A DNA stretch of 11,543 nt from Collinsella sp. (lineage in GTDB: Bacteria; Actinomycetota; Coriobacteriia; Coriobacteriales; Coriobacteriaceae). Where the stretch lies: assembly GCA_019419405.1 (NCBI GenBank), contig DYAA01000115.1, forward strand, positions 1-11,543. The letters run 5' to 3'. The notes under the pieces were generated by a model. That model had not been told where the DNA came from. It ran no database searches and saw nothing but the letters and a program-made list of their open reading frames with translations. The position numbers and the translations under genes were made by a program. This document shows positions 5,537 to 10,479 of this stretch, in pieces (within the stretch, counting starts at the first letter, position 1; each line of letters begins with the position of its first letter).

Positions 5537-7207
5537 ATGCCTGGTGTTACCCCTGCAGATGTTTTGTCCAACTTTGGTATTACGCTGGTCGAAGATCCCG
5601 CCGAGAATCAGCCCCGTCTGCTGGTCGATCTACCCGCCGCGGAGCTCGTCGAGCACGCTATCCGCCGCGAAGAAGGCCGCATGGCATCCAACGGCGCGCT
5701 GGTGATCGAGACGGGGGAGCGTACCGGCCGTTCCCCCAATGACCGCTTTATCGTCGACACCCCCGATGTCCACGACAAGATTGCCTGGGGCGCCGTCAAC
5801 CGCCCGCTGTCCGTCGAGAGCTATGAGGCCATCAAGGCCGGCATCGTCGACTATCTCAACGAGCGCGACGTGTTCGTCACCCGTGGCATGGCAGGCGCCG
5901 ACCGCAACCACACGCGTCGACTGCTCGTTGCCTGCGAGCGTGCCAGCCAGGCACTTTTTATTAAGCAGATGCTCGCCCGCCCGCTCGCCCGCGAAATCGC
6001 GCGCACCGGCGAGCCCGACTTCTGCGTACTCGCAGCGCCCGGTTACCAGTGCGACCCTGCCATCAAGGGCCTCAACTCCAGCGCTGCCGTGGTCATCAAC
6101 TTCCAGGAACGCGTGATTCTGGTCGCCGGCACCGGCTACTCCGGCGAGATCAAAAAGTCTATCTTCAGCGTTATGAATTATTTGCTGCCCGTCGAGGACG
6201 ACGTGCTGCCCATGCACTGCTCGGCCAGCATGGATCCCGTCACGCACGAGACCGCCGTGTTCTTTGGCCTGTCCGGCACCGGCAAGACCACGCTTTCGGC
6301 CAATCCCACGCGCCTGCTGATCGGCGACGACGAGCACGGCTGGTCTGACATGGGCATCTTTAACATCGAGGGTGGCTGCTACGCCAAATGCGAGGGCCTG
6401 GACGCCTTCCACGAGCCCGAGATCTTCAACGCTGTCCGCTTTGGCGCGATCTGCGAAAACGTGGTGCTCGACGAGAACCGCAAGCCCAACTACGACGACA
6501 TCTCGATCACGCACAACACGCGCGTGGCATACCCTGTGGAGCACATTCCCAACGCGTGGACCAAGGGCATGGGCACCACTCCAAGCGTCGTGTTGTTCCT
6601 GACCTGCGACGCCTTTGGCGTGTTGCCGCCCATCTCACGCCTGACGGCCGATGCCGCCATGTACCACTTCGTGACGGGCTTTACGGCCAAGATCCCCGGC
6701 ACCGAGGTCGGCGTCACCGAGCCCACGCCCACGTTCTCTTCGCTGTTTGGCGAGCCGTTTATGCCGCTCGACCCCATGGTCTATGCCAAGATGCTCGGTG
6801 AGCGCATCGCCGACGGCCGCACGCGTGTGTACCTGGTCAACACCGGCTGGATTGGCGGCGGCTACGGCGTGGGCCATCGCATCGAGCTTGCCTACACGCG
6901 CGCCCTGGTGGCCCGCGCCCTCGACGGTACCATCGAGGACAGCGAATTCGTGCATGACGATATCTTTAACGTCGACATTCCCACCACGTGCCACGGCGTG
7001 CCCGACGGCATCCTGGTGCCGCGCCAGTACTGGCAGAGCACCGCGCGCTACGACGAGGCGGCGCACAACTTGGCCGTGATGTTCGAGGAGAACTTCGAGA
7101 AGAAGTACTCGCACCTGCCCGAGTCCGTGAAGGCCGCCGGTCCGCACGCTCAGGTGCACGCCGACGCCCGTCATCGCGGCCGCGGCCTGCTGGGACTCCG
7201 ACACTAG
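5537..7207 (+). CDS. pckA: Phosphoenolpyruvate carboxykinase (ATP)
   Basis: Catalyses ATP + oxaloacetate to PEP + ADP + CO2, for gluconeogenesis, or the reverse as CO2-fixing anaplerosis in fermenters; cytosolic. The protein is 556 residues and contains TGRSPNDR (63-70, oxaloacetate-binding Arg), the YSGEIKKS lysine/metal region (201-208), MHCSA (226-230, metal-binding His227), the P-loop GLSGTGKTT (244-252) and DDEHGW (264-269, metal Asp). The GTGKTT P-loop and overall length mark the ATP-dependent rather than the GTP-dependent family. ATG 5537 was chosen because AAAGGAGG at 5525-5532 precedes it by four bases; in-frame TTG codons further upstream lack a site and cross the palindrome. Residues 537-556 form a His/Arg-rich tail after the VKAAGP where the E. 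coli enzyme nearly ends. That is a small oddity. The gene is followed 15 bases later by the first of four palindromic repeats. Confidence 0.97.
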   Translation: MPGVTPADVLSNFGITLVEDPAENQPRLLVDLPAAELVEHAIRREEGRMASNGALVIETGERTGRSPNDRFIVDTPDVHDKIAWGAVNRPLSVESYEAIKAGIVDYLNERDVFVTRGMAGADRNHTRRLLVACERASQALFIKQMLARPLAREIARTGEPDFCVLAAPGYQCDPAIKGLNSSAAVVINFQERVILVAGTGYSGEIKKSIFSVMNYLLPVEDDVLPMHCSASMDPVTHETAVFFGLSGTGKTTLSANPTRLLIGDDEHGWSDMGIFNIEGGCYAKCEGLDAFHEPEIFNAVRFGAICENVVLDENRKPNYDDISITHNTRVAYPVEHIPNAWTKGMGTTPSVVLFLTCDAFGVLPPISRLTADAAMYHFVTGFTAKIPGTEVGVTEPTPTFSSLFGEPFMPLDPMVYAKMLGERIADGRTRVYLVNTGWIGGGYGVGHRIELAYTRALVARALDGTIEDSEFVHDDIFNVDIPTTCHGVPDGILVPRQYWQSTARYDEAAHNLAVMFEENFEKKYSHLPESVKAAGPHAQVHADARHRGRGLLGLRH

Positions 7208-7222
7208 CGTTGCTTCAGACCC

Positions 7223-7263
7223 AAAACCACCATAAAGGGGACAGGCACCTTTGTGGTGGTTTT
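7223..7263 (+). repeat. 41-base palindromic repeat, copy 1 (terminator-like, behind pckA)
   Basis: The left arm AAAACCACCATAAAGG (7223-7238) pairs with CCTTTGTGGTGGTTTT (7248-7263) around the 9-base loop GGACAGGCA. One position is a wobble (T7233), where copies 2-4 have C. The A-run before the stem and the T-run ending it allow a rho-independent terminator in either direction. The right arm overlaps the -35 region of the promoter for the candidate RNA at 7297. Core orientation is taken here as forward. Confidence 0.85.
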
Positions 7264-7290
7264 ACTCGCGCGGATGACTCGGGTTACAAT
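7261..7290 (+). promoter_or_regulatory. Predicted promoter for candidate RNA / B3-4 gene leader
   Basis: TTTACT (7261-7266, 4/6) and TACAAT (7285-7290, 5/6) have an 18-base spacer. Transcription would start near 7297, just before the first hairpin of the candidate RNA. The -35 is partly built from the T-run of palindromic repeat copy 1. Confidence 0.5.
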
Positions 7291-7296
7291 ACGCCT

Positions 7297-7391
7297 GACA
7301 TATTGCCCCCTTCTCCGGATGGGGGCAGCGTAAGCGCTCTTGTGGCGGCACCGTAGGACTTTGAAGGTGGCCGCTGTAAGAGCGCTTTTTG
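7297..7391 (+). ncRNA. Candidate structured small RNA or attenuator leader
   Basis: A promoter-like pair ends at 7290 and a strong intrinsic terminator ends near 7391, giving a transcript of about 95 bases. Hairpin 1 pairs TGCCCCC (7304-7310) with GGGGGCA (7321-7327) around a 10-base loop. Hairpin 2 is the terminator (7332-7387). The B3/4-domain gene starts 41 bases later with its own ribosome binding site. The element could therefore be an independent sRNA or a 5' leader that stops transcription conditionally. I recognise no known riboswitch consensus in it. A GGCGGCACCG stretch (7344-7353) faintly resembles a T-box sequence, but the leader is too short for one. Confidence 0.45.
7332..7391 (+). 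terminator. Strong intrinsic terminator
   Basis: AAGCGCTCTT (7332-7341) pairs perfectly with AAGAGCGCTT (7378-7387). Inside it, three G-U wobbles, then GCGGC (7345-7349) with GCCGC (7370-7374), one bulge, and ACC with GGT continue the stem. A T-run (7386-7390), a G and three more Ts follow. It lies 41 bases before the next gene's ATG, so it either ends an RNA from 7297 or attenuates the gene. Confidence 0.8.
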
Positions 7392-7431
7392 TTTAGACGC
7401 TCGCGTGGGGCGAATCGTGAAGGGAGCACGT

Positions 7432-8151
7432 ATGAAGGGCTTTATTGCCGAGGATTCGTTTTGGGAGCTATTTCCGCAGGCGGCTGTCGGTGTTGTGGTC
7501 GTAAAGGGCATGAAGCCCGCGGCTCAGATTCCTCAAGAGGACGTTGATGCGATTGCCGCGTTGCTCGACCGCGCCAATATCGACGCGGAGCGTCATCTGA
7601 CCAGCGATACTATCAGCGAGAACGCACCGGTCAAGGCATGGCGCGAGGCTTATCGGCTGTTCAAGACCAAAAAGGGCGCGCGTTGCTCAATTGAGAACCT
7701 GCTCAAGCGCGTGCTCAAGGGCAAACCGGTGGGCCACATTACGCCCGCGGTGGACATCTACAACACGGTGTCGCTGACCTACGCGCTGCCCGTTGGCGGC
7801 GAGGACCTGCATGCGATTGAGGGGGATCTTCGCTTGAAGGTGACTGACGGCGGCGATGCGTTCCTGCCACTTGGCGAGGAAACGGATGACCCGACGCTGC
7901 CCGGCGAGCTCGCCTACATCGATGATGCGGGCACCGTATGCCGCTGCTGGAACTGGCGCGATGGCGTTCGCACGGCGCTGTCCGACGATTCGGCCGATGC
8001 ATTCCTGGCGATTGAGTGCGTGGAGCCCGAGCGGATGGGGGATTGCCAGGCTGCCGTTGATCGTCTCGCCGAGTTGCTCGAGCGCTATCTGGGAGCGACG
8101 GTTGTCGTTAAGACGCTTGTGACCCGCGACAATCCCTGCGTGGAACTGTAA
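7432..8151 (+). CDS. B3/4 (PheRS beta-like tRNA-binding) domain protein
   Basis: Soluble protein of 239 residues. From about residue 60 to 220 it matches the B3/4 domain found in the beta chain of phenylalanyl-tRNA synthetase and in many stand-alone proteins. Visible hallmarks are the charged helix KGARCSIENLLKRVLKGK (81-98), VDIYNTVSLTYALPVGGEDL (107-126), FLPLGEE (144-150) and CRCWNWRDGVRT (170-181). In PheRS this fold is close to the editing site. Stand-alone B3/4 proteins are suspected of handling mischarged tRNA or amino acids, but this is unproven; no catalytic synthetase domain is present. ATG 7432 was chosen because AAGGGAG (7420-7426) precedes it by five bases; a GTG at 7405 extends the frame but has no site. 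The gene sits behind the candidate RNA leader and is followed by repeat copy 2. Confidence 0.82.
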   Translation: MKGFIAEDSFWELFPQAAVGVVVVKGMKPAAQIPQEDVDAIAALLDRANIDAERHLTSDTISENAPVKAWREAYRLFKTKKGARCSIENLLKRVLKGKPVGHITPAVDIYNTVSLTYALPVGGEDLHAIEGDLRLKVTDGGDAFLPLGEETDDPTLPGELAYIDDAGTVCRCWNWRDGVRTALSDDSADAFLAIECVEPERMGDCQAAVDRLAELLERYLGATVVVKTLVTRDNPCVEL

Positions 8152-8179
8152 CGACGCCTGCGGATCATGTTCGCCGGTC

Positions 8180-8220
8180 AAAACCACCACAAAGGTGCCT
8201 GTCCCCTTTGTGGTGGTTTT
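8180..8220 (-). repeat. 41-base palindromic repeat, copy 2 (behind the B3/4 gene)
   Basis: The arms AAAACCACCACAAAGG (8180-8195) and CCTTTGTGGTGGTTTT (8205-8220) are perfectly complementary over 16 bases. The loop TGCCTGTCC is the exact reverse complement of the copy 1 loop, so the element is inverted relative to copy 1. The T-run at the end lets it act as a terminator for the B3/4 gene, whose stop lies 28 bases upstream. Confidence 0.85.
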
Positions 8221-8236
8221 TATGTTGATGGGTTAA

Positions 8237-8251
8237 CAAATGGGATATTTG
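8237..8251. promoter_or_regulatory. Candidate operator upstream of the MarR-family gene
   Basis: CAAAT (8237-8241) and ATTTG (8247-8251) form a small dyad with a 5-base spacer in an AT-rich patch about 75 bases before the marR-like ATG. MarR proteins usually bind short AT-rich dyads in their own promoters, so autoregulation is plausible. A TAAGAT -10-like hexamer is at 8276-8281 but lacks a good -35. Evidence is weak. Confidence 0.25.
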
Positions 8252-8324
8252 GGTATGGGTGTTGCCTCGTGCGGCTAAGATGTTTACCCGTTAGCATCAT
8301 GTAAGCGAAAGGCGGTCGTCTCCC

Positions 8325-8774
8325 ATGCAGCAGAACGACGAGACACGTTTCGAGGACTTTGTCGGACTGATCAGCGGGCTCTACAAGGAGATCCAGCGCA
8401 TTAAGACATCCGAGGGCGCAAGGCTGGGCCTCAAGGGCTCCGACGTTATGTGCCTGTACTATCTTGAGCGCAGCAAGGACGGCCTGACTGGCGCTGACCT
8501 GGCTCGCATGGCAGGCGTGACCCGTGCCGCCGTCTCGCGCACGCTCGCGCATCTGGAGGAGGGCGGCTACGTCGAGGTCGACGACTCGGGTGATGCGGCC
8601 GTTAAGTATCGTGCCCCGGTGCGCCTGACCGCTCTGGGCGGCGAGAGCATGAGCGAGGCGGACCGCATCATTCGCGAGGTGCTCGACACCACCGGTAAGG
8701 CTATGGGTGTGGAGCAGCGCGAGCAGATGTATGCGTCGCTGCGTACGATTCTCAACACCCTGCGTGAGATCTAA
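8325..8774 (+). CDS. MarR-family winged-helix transcriptional regulator
   Basis: DNA-binding regulator of 149 residues, the usual MarR length, expected to act as a dimer and often as a ligand-released repressor. The region KGSDVMCLYYLERSKDGLT (37-55) is followed by the helix-turn-helix (about 54-77, with VTRAAVSRTLAHLEEGGYV as recognition helix and wing start). A wing with charged turn residues (84-100) and a helical C-terminus complete the domain. The start at ATG 8325 has GAAAGG at 8307-8312, a rather long 12-base spacing. It lies 119 bases before degV on the same strand, close enough for co-transcription. FabT, a MarR-family repressor of fatty-acid synthesis in streptococci, offers a precedent for a link with the DegV/FakB neighbour, but orthology is not shown. 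The ligand is unknown. Confidence 0.9.
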   Translation: MQQNDETRFEDFVGLISGLYKEIQRIKTSEGARLGLKGSDVMCLYYLERSKDGLTGADLARMAGVTRAAVSRTLAHLEEGGYVEVDDSGDAAVKYRAPVRLTALGGESMSEADRIIREVLDTTGKAMGVEQREQMYASLRTILNTLREI

Positions 8775-8893
8775 GGCCGCCAAGGCATTTGCCTCCCATT
8801 AAAAACTGCATAGTCCCGTTTGAGCGCGTATGCCGTGCCGGGGCATTGCTGTCAAAATTCCCCGCGCGGGACCTGCGCAAGAAAGGATTCGTT

Positions 8894-9748
8894 ATGTCCG
8901 TCCGCATTATTACCGATTCCGCAAGCGATATGTCGCCGGCGGAGCACCCCGCTCTGCGTGTTCTGCCGCTGTCCGTCACCTTTGGCACCGATGTGTATAT
9001 GGATGGCGTCGACATCGATCACCAGCGCTTTTACGAGATGCTTGTGGAGCGCGATGAGCTGCCCAAGACCGGTCAGGTCAACCCGTACGCCTTTTCGCAG
9101 GCGATTGCCGAAGCGCGTGAGGCCGGCGATGAGGCCGTGATTATTACCGTGGGCGCCAAGCTCTCGGGCACCAACCAGAGTGCTCGTACGGCACTTGCCG
9201 AGGCGCCGGGCGGCGACATGTTCGTCGTGGACAGCAATAACGTGACCTTGGGCGAGCGCGTGCTGGTCGAGTATGCGCTGCGCCTGGTGGACGAGGGCCA
9301 GGGCGCGGCTCAGGTTGCGGCGGCTGTCGAGGCCGTGCGCGACCGCGTGGTCGTCATCGGCCTGCTCGAGACGCTGGAGTACCTGGTGCGCGGCGGTCGC
9401 CTGTCTGCTGCGGCCGGTGCCGTGGGTACGCTGCTCAACGTAAAGCCCGTGGTGGCTGCCGAGGACGGTCTGATCGTGCAGCTGGGCAAGGCGCGCGGTT
9501 CCAAGAACGGACGTAACCTGCTCAACCAGAAGGTCGAAAAGGCGGGCGGCATCGACTTTTCCATGCCGCTGGCGCTCGGCTATACGGGCCTTTCGGATGC
9601 GGTGCTCAAGAAGTATATCGAGGACAGCGCGGCACTGTGGGCTGGCCATACCGAGGGCGAACTGCCCGTTCACACCATCGGCGCCACCATCGGCACCCAT
9701 GTAGGCCCCGGCGCCGTAGCCGTAGCCTTCTTCCAGCCCGTTAACTAG
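8894..9748 (+). CDS. DegV/FakB-family fatty-acid-binding protein
   Basis: Cytosolic lipid-binding protein of 284 residues, the normal length for the family. FakB members hold a fatty acid while the kinase FakA phosphorylates it, feeding exogenous fatty acids into phospholipid synthesis. Seen in order: RIITDSASDM (4-13, N-terminal family motif), KTGQVNP (58-64), KLSGTNQSA (89-97, carboxylate-binding loop, usually SGTxQSA), LEYLVRGGRLS (161-171) and IGTHVGPGAVAVAFF (266-280, late His269). ATG 8894 was chosen because GAAAGGA (8881-8887) lies six bases before it; the in-frame TTG at 8789 has no site and lies next to the marR stop. No fakA is in the window. The neighbour upstream is a MarR regulator. 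Repeat copy 3 starts 10 bases after the stop. A palindrome CCCGCGCGGG (8861-8870) lies upstream, with no clear promoter. Confidence 0.92.
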   Translation: MSVRIITDSASDMSPAEHPALRVLPLSVTFGTDVYMDGVDIDHQRFYEMLVERDELPKTGQVNPYAFSQAIAEAREAGDEAVIITVGAKLSGTNQSARTALAEAPGGDMFVVDSNNVTLGERVLVEYALRLVDEGQGAAQVAAAVEAVRDRVVVIGLLETLEYLVRGGRLSAAAGAVGTLLNVKPVVAAEDGLIVQLGKARGSKNGRNLLNQKVEKAGGIDFSMPLALGYTGLSDAVLKKYIEDSAALWAGHTEGELPVHTIGATIGTHVGPGAVAVAFFQPVN

Positions 9749-9758
9749 CCCACCTGCC

Positions 9759-9799
9759 AAAACCACCACAAAGGGGACAGGCACCTTTGTGGTGGTTTA
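9759..9799 (+). repeat. 41-base palindromic repeat, copy 3 (between degV and the MGMT-like gene)
   Basis: AAAACCACCACAAAGG (9759-9774) pairs with 9784-9798, with only the outermost base unpaired (A9799 instead of T). The loop GGACAGGCA is identical to copy 1, so it has forward orientation. It occupies most of the 79-base gap between degV and the MGMT-like gene and ends 28 bases before the latter's ATG. If it terminates, the downstream gene needs a promoter inside or just after the repeat; none is obvious. Confidence 0.85.
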
Positions 9800-9827
9800 T
9801 GCTATTCCGGGTGGAAGGGGGCGAGCA

Positions 9828-10148
9828 ATGGCGTCTGAGGGCTTTTTTGAGCGGGTGTACGAGGTGGTCGAGCAGATTCCCGAGGGGATGGTCGCCACGT
9901 ATGGTCAGGTGGCGCTGCTTGCTGGACGTCCACGAAGTGCGCGGTACGTGGGGTATGCCCTGCATGGCAATCCGCGCCCCGGCGAGATTCCCTGTCACCG
10001 CGTGGTGTTTGCCGATGGCCGCATATGCGATGGTTTTGCTTTTGGCGGTCCCGATGCTCAACGTGAGCTTTTGCTAGGGGAGGGTGTGGCGTTTAAGGAC
10101 GACATGCACGTCGACTTGGCCGCCTGTCGCTGGCCTGCAGGGCTCTAG
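9828..10148 (+). CDS. Small MGMT-family protein (DNA-binding domain only, Cys retained)
   Basis: A 106-residue protein consisting of only the C-terminal methyltransferase/DNA-binding domain of O6-alkylguanine-DNA alkyltransferases. Visible features are a helix leading to GMVATYGQVALLAG (20-33, with the base-flipping Tyr25 region), RSARYVGYALHGNP (36-49, arginine-finger region with Arg39) and IPCHRVV (54-60) with the acceptor-type Cys56. Alkyltransferase-like (ATL) proteins, which only flag lesions for nucleotide excision repair, usually replace this Cys. This one keeps PCHR, so it may still accept alkyl groups; activity is not provable here. ATG 9828 has GGAAGGGG (9813-9820) seven bases upstream; the frame's GTG at 9789 lies within the repeat. 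Flanked by repeat copies 3 and 4. Confidence 0.85.
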   Translation: MASEGFFERVYEVVEQIPEGMVATYGQVALLAGRPRSARYVGYALHGNPRPGEIPCHRVVFADGRICDGFAFGGPDAQRELLLGEGVAFKDDMHVDLAACRWPAGL

Positions 10149-10165
10149 CGGCTCTGCCGTGGCTT

Positions 10166-10205
10166 AAACCACCACAAAGGTGCCTATCCCCTTTGTGGTG
10201 GTTTT
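10166..10205 (-). repeat. 41-base palindromic repeat, copy 4 (behind the MGMT-like gene)
   Basis: AAACCACCACAAAGG (10166-10180) pairs with CCTTTGTGGTGGTTT (10190-10204), followed by one more T. The loop TGCCTATCC has a single change from the copy 2 loop. It has inverted orientation, continuing the forward/inverted alternation. The MGMT-like stop codon is 17 bases upstream, so it can serve as that gene's terminator. Confidence 0.85.
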
Positions 10206-10281
10206 GGCAGGTTTACCGAGGTTAACTTATGGAGAAGGTATGGCGGCGCGGTTTGTCGCAGCAAAGTAACCCACGGTGAAC

Positions 10282-10287
10282 TATATT
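10282..10287 (+). promoter_or_regulatory. -10-like element before the candidate three-hairpin RNA
   Basis: TATATT (5/6 match) in an AT-rich patch; the expected start of transcription (about 10294) coincides with the foot of the first hairpin. No good -35 hexamer is seen 16-18 bases upstream, which weakens the call. Confidence 0.3.
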
Positions 10288-10293
10288 GTTTTC

Positions 10294-10432
10294 AGCAACG
10301 GAGCAGGCAATAGGCGATGAAAAAGCCTGCCCTGTTGAGTTTGATTCGCATTCCTCCCCTCTGTGCGATTCAACGGTGTACTTCGGGAACAGGCCCGCTG
10401 GCAACTATCTGCCAGCGGGCCTGTTCCTGTTT
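10294..10432 (+). ncRNA. Candidate small RNA with three consecutive hairpins
   Basis: Hairpin 1 pairs CAACGGAGCAGGC (10296-10308) with GCCTGCCCTGTTG (10326-10338), with one mismatch and one wobble. Hairpin 2 pairs TTGATTCGCA (10342-10351) with TGCGATTCAA (10365-10374), one mismatch, and exposes a CU-rich 13-base loop containing CCTCCCCTC, which is complementary to ribosome-binding-site sequences. Hairpin 3 is the long stem at 10386-10427. CCTGTT (10332-10337) can alternatively pair with AACAGG (10388-10393), so two mutually exclusive folds exist. No plus-strand gene follows, so it would be a free RNA rather than a leader. The family is not recognised, and the structure could also be read from the minus strand as the trpS 3' region. 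Confidence 0.35.
10386..10432. terminator. Long perfect hairpin, possible bidirectional terminator
   Basis: GGAACAGGCCCGCTGGCA (10386-10403) pairs without mismatch with 10410-10427 around the 6-base loop ACTATC, an 18-base GC-rich stem. On the plus strand it is followed by TGTTT, a weak U-tract; on the minus strand no U-tract follows. It separates the convergent plus-strand cluster from trpS. Confidence 0.6.
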
Positions 10433-10454
10433 CGGTGAGGATTCAGCCTCACCG
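10433..10454 (-). terminator. Short perfect hairpin 3' of trpS
   Basis: CGGTGAGG (10433-10440) and CCTCACCG (10447-10454) form a perfect 8-base stem with a 6-base loop, 25 bases beyond the trpS stop codon. It has no U-run on the minus strand, so it may stabilise the mRNA end or work together with the adjacent long hairpin (10386-10427). Confidence 0.4.
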
Positions 10455-10479
10455 TCTATGTTGTGCGAAGGCGCTTTGC

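Larger units (their letters stand above)
10206..10479. other. Non-coding gap before convergent trpS
   Basis: With repeat copy 4 this makes a 331-base gap between the MGMT-like stop and the trpS stop. It holds a TATATT -10-like element (10282-10287), three successive plus-strand hairpins described as a candidate RNA (10294-10432), and one further hairpin (10433-10454). Bases 10206-10280 show nothing recognisable. Short open frames here (ATG 10317 plus strand; 10404-10222 minus strand) run into repeats or the antisense of trpS and are not credible genes. Confidence 0.6.

Noticed and set aside
7342..7374. T-box-like sequence (GGCGGCACCG, GGTGGCCGC) before a PheRS-domain gene, with a TTC triplet in the preceding loop
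   Set aside because: A T-box leader needs a Stem I/specifier domain and an AGGGTGGNACCGCG core. Only about 35 bases precede the terminator, the core matches imperfectly, and the similarity is explained by GC-rich stem pairing.
8789..8893. Upstream in-frame extension of degV
   Set aside because: The extra 35 residues precede the canonical N-terminal motif RIITDSASD; ATG 8894 has a GAAAGGA site at good spacing.
10222..10404. 60-codon minus-strand frame in the gap before trpS
   Set aside because: It starts inside the long hairpin at 10386-10427, has no ribosome binding site and no recognisable composition.
10317..10440. Leader-peptide-like frame MKKPALLSLIRIPPL on the plus strand
   Set aside because: The start codon sits in a hairpin loop with a poorly spaced GGAG site, the frame has no early stop, and it continues antisense through trpS. 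There is no downstream plus-strand gene to regulate.
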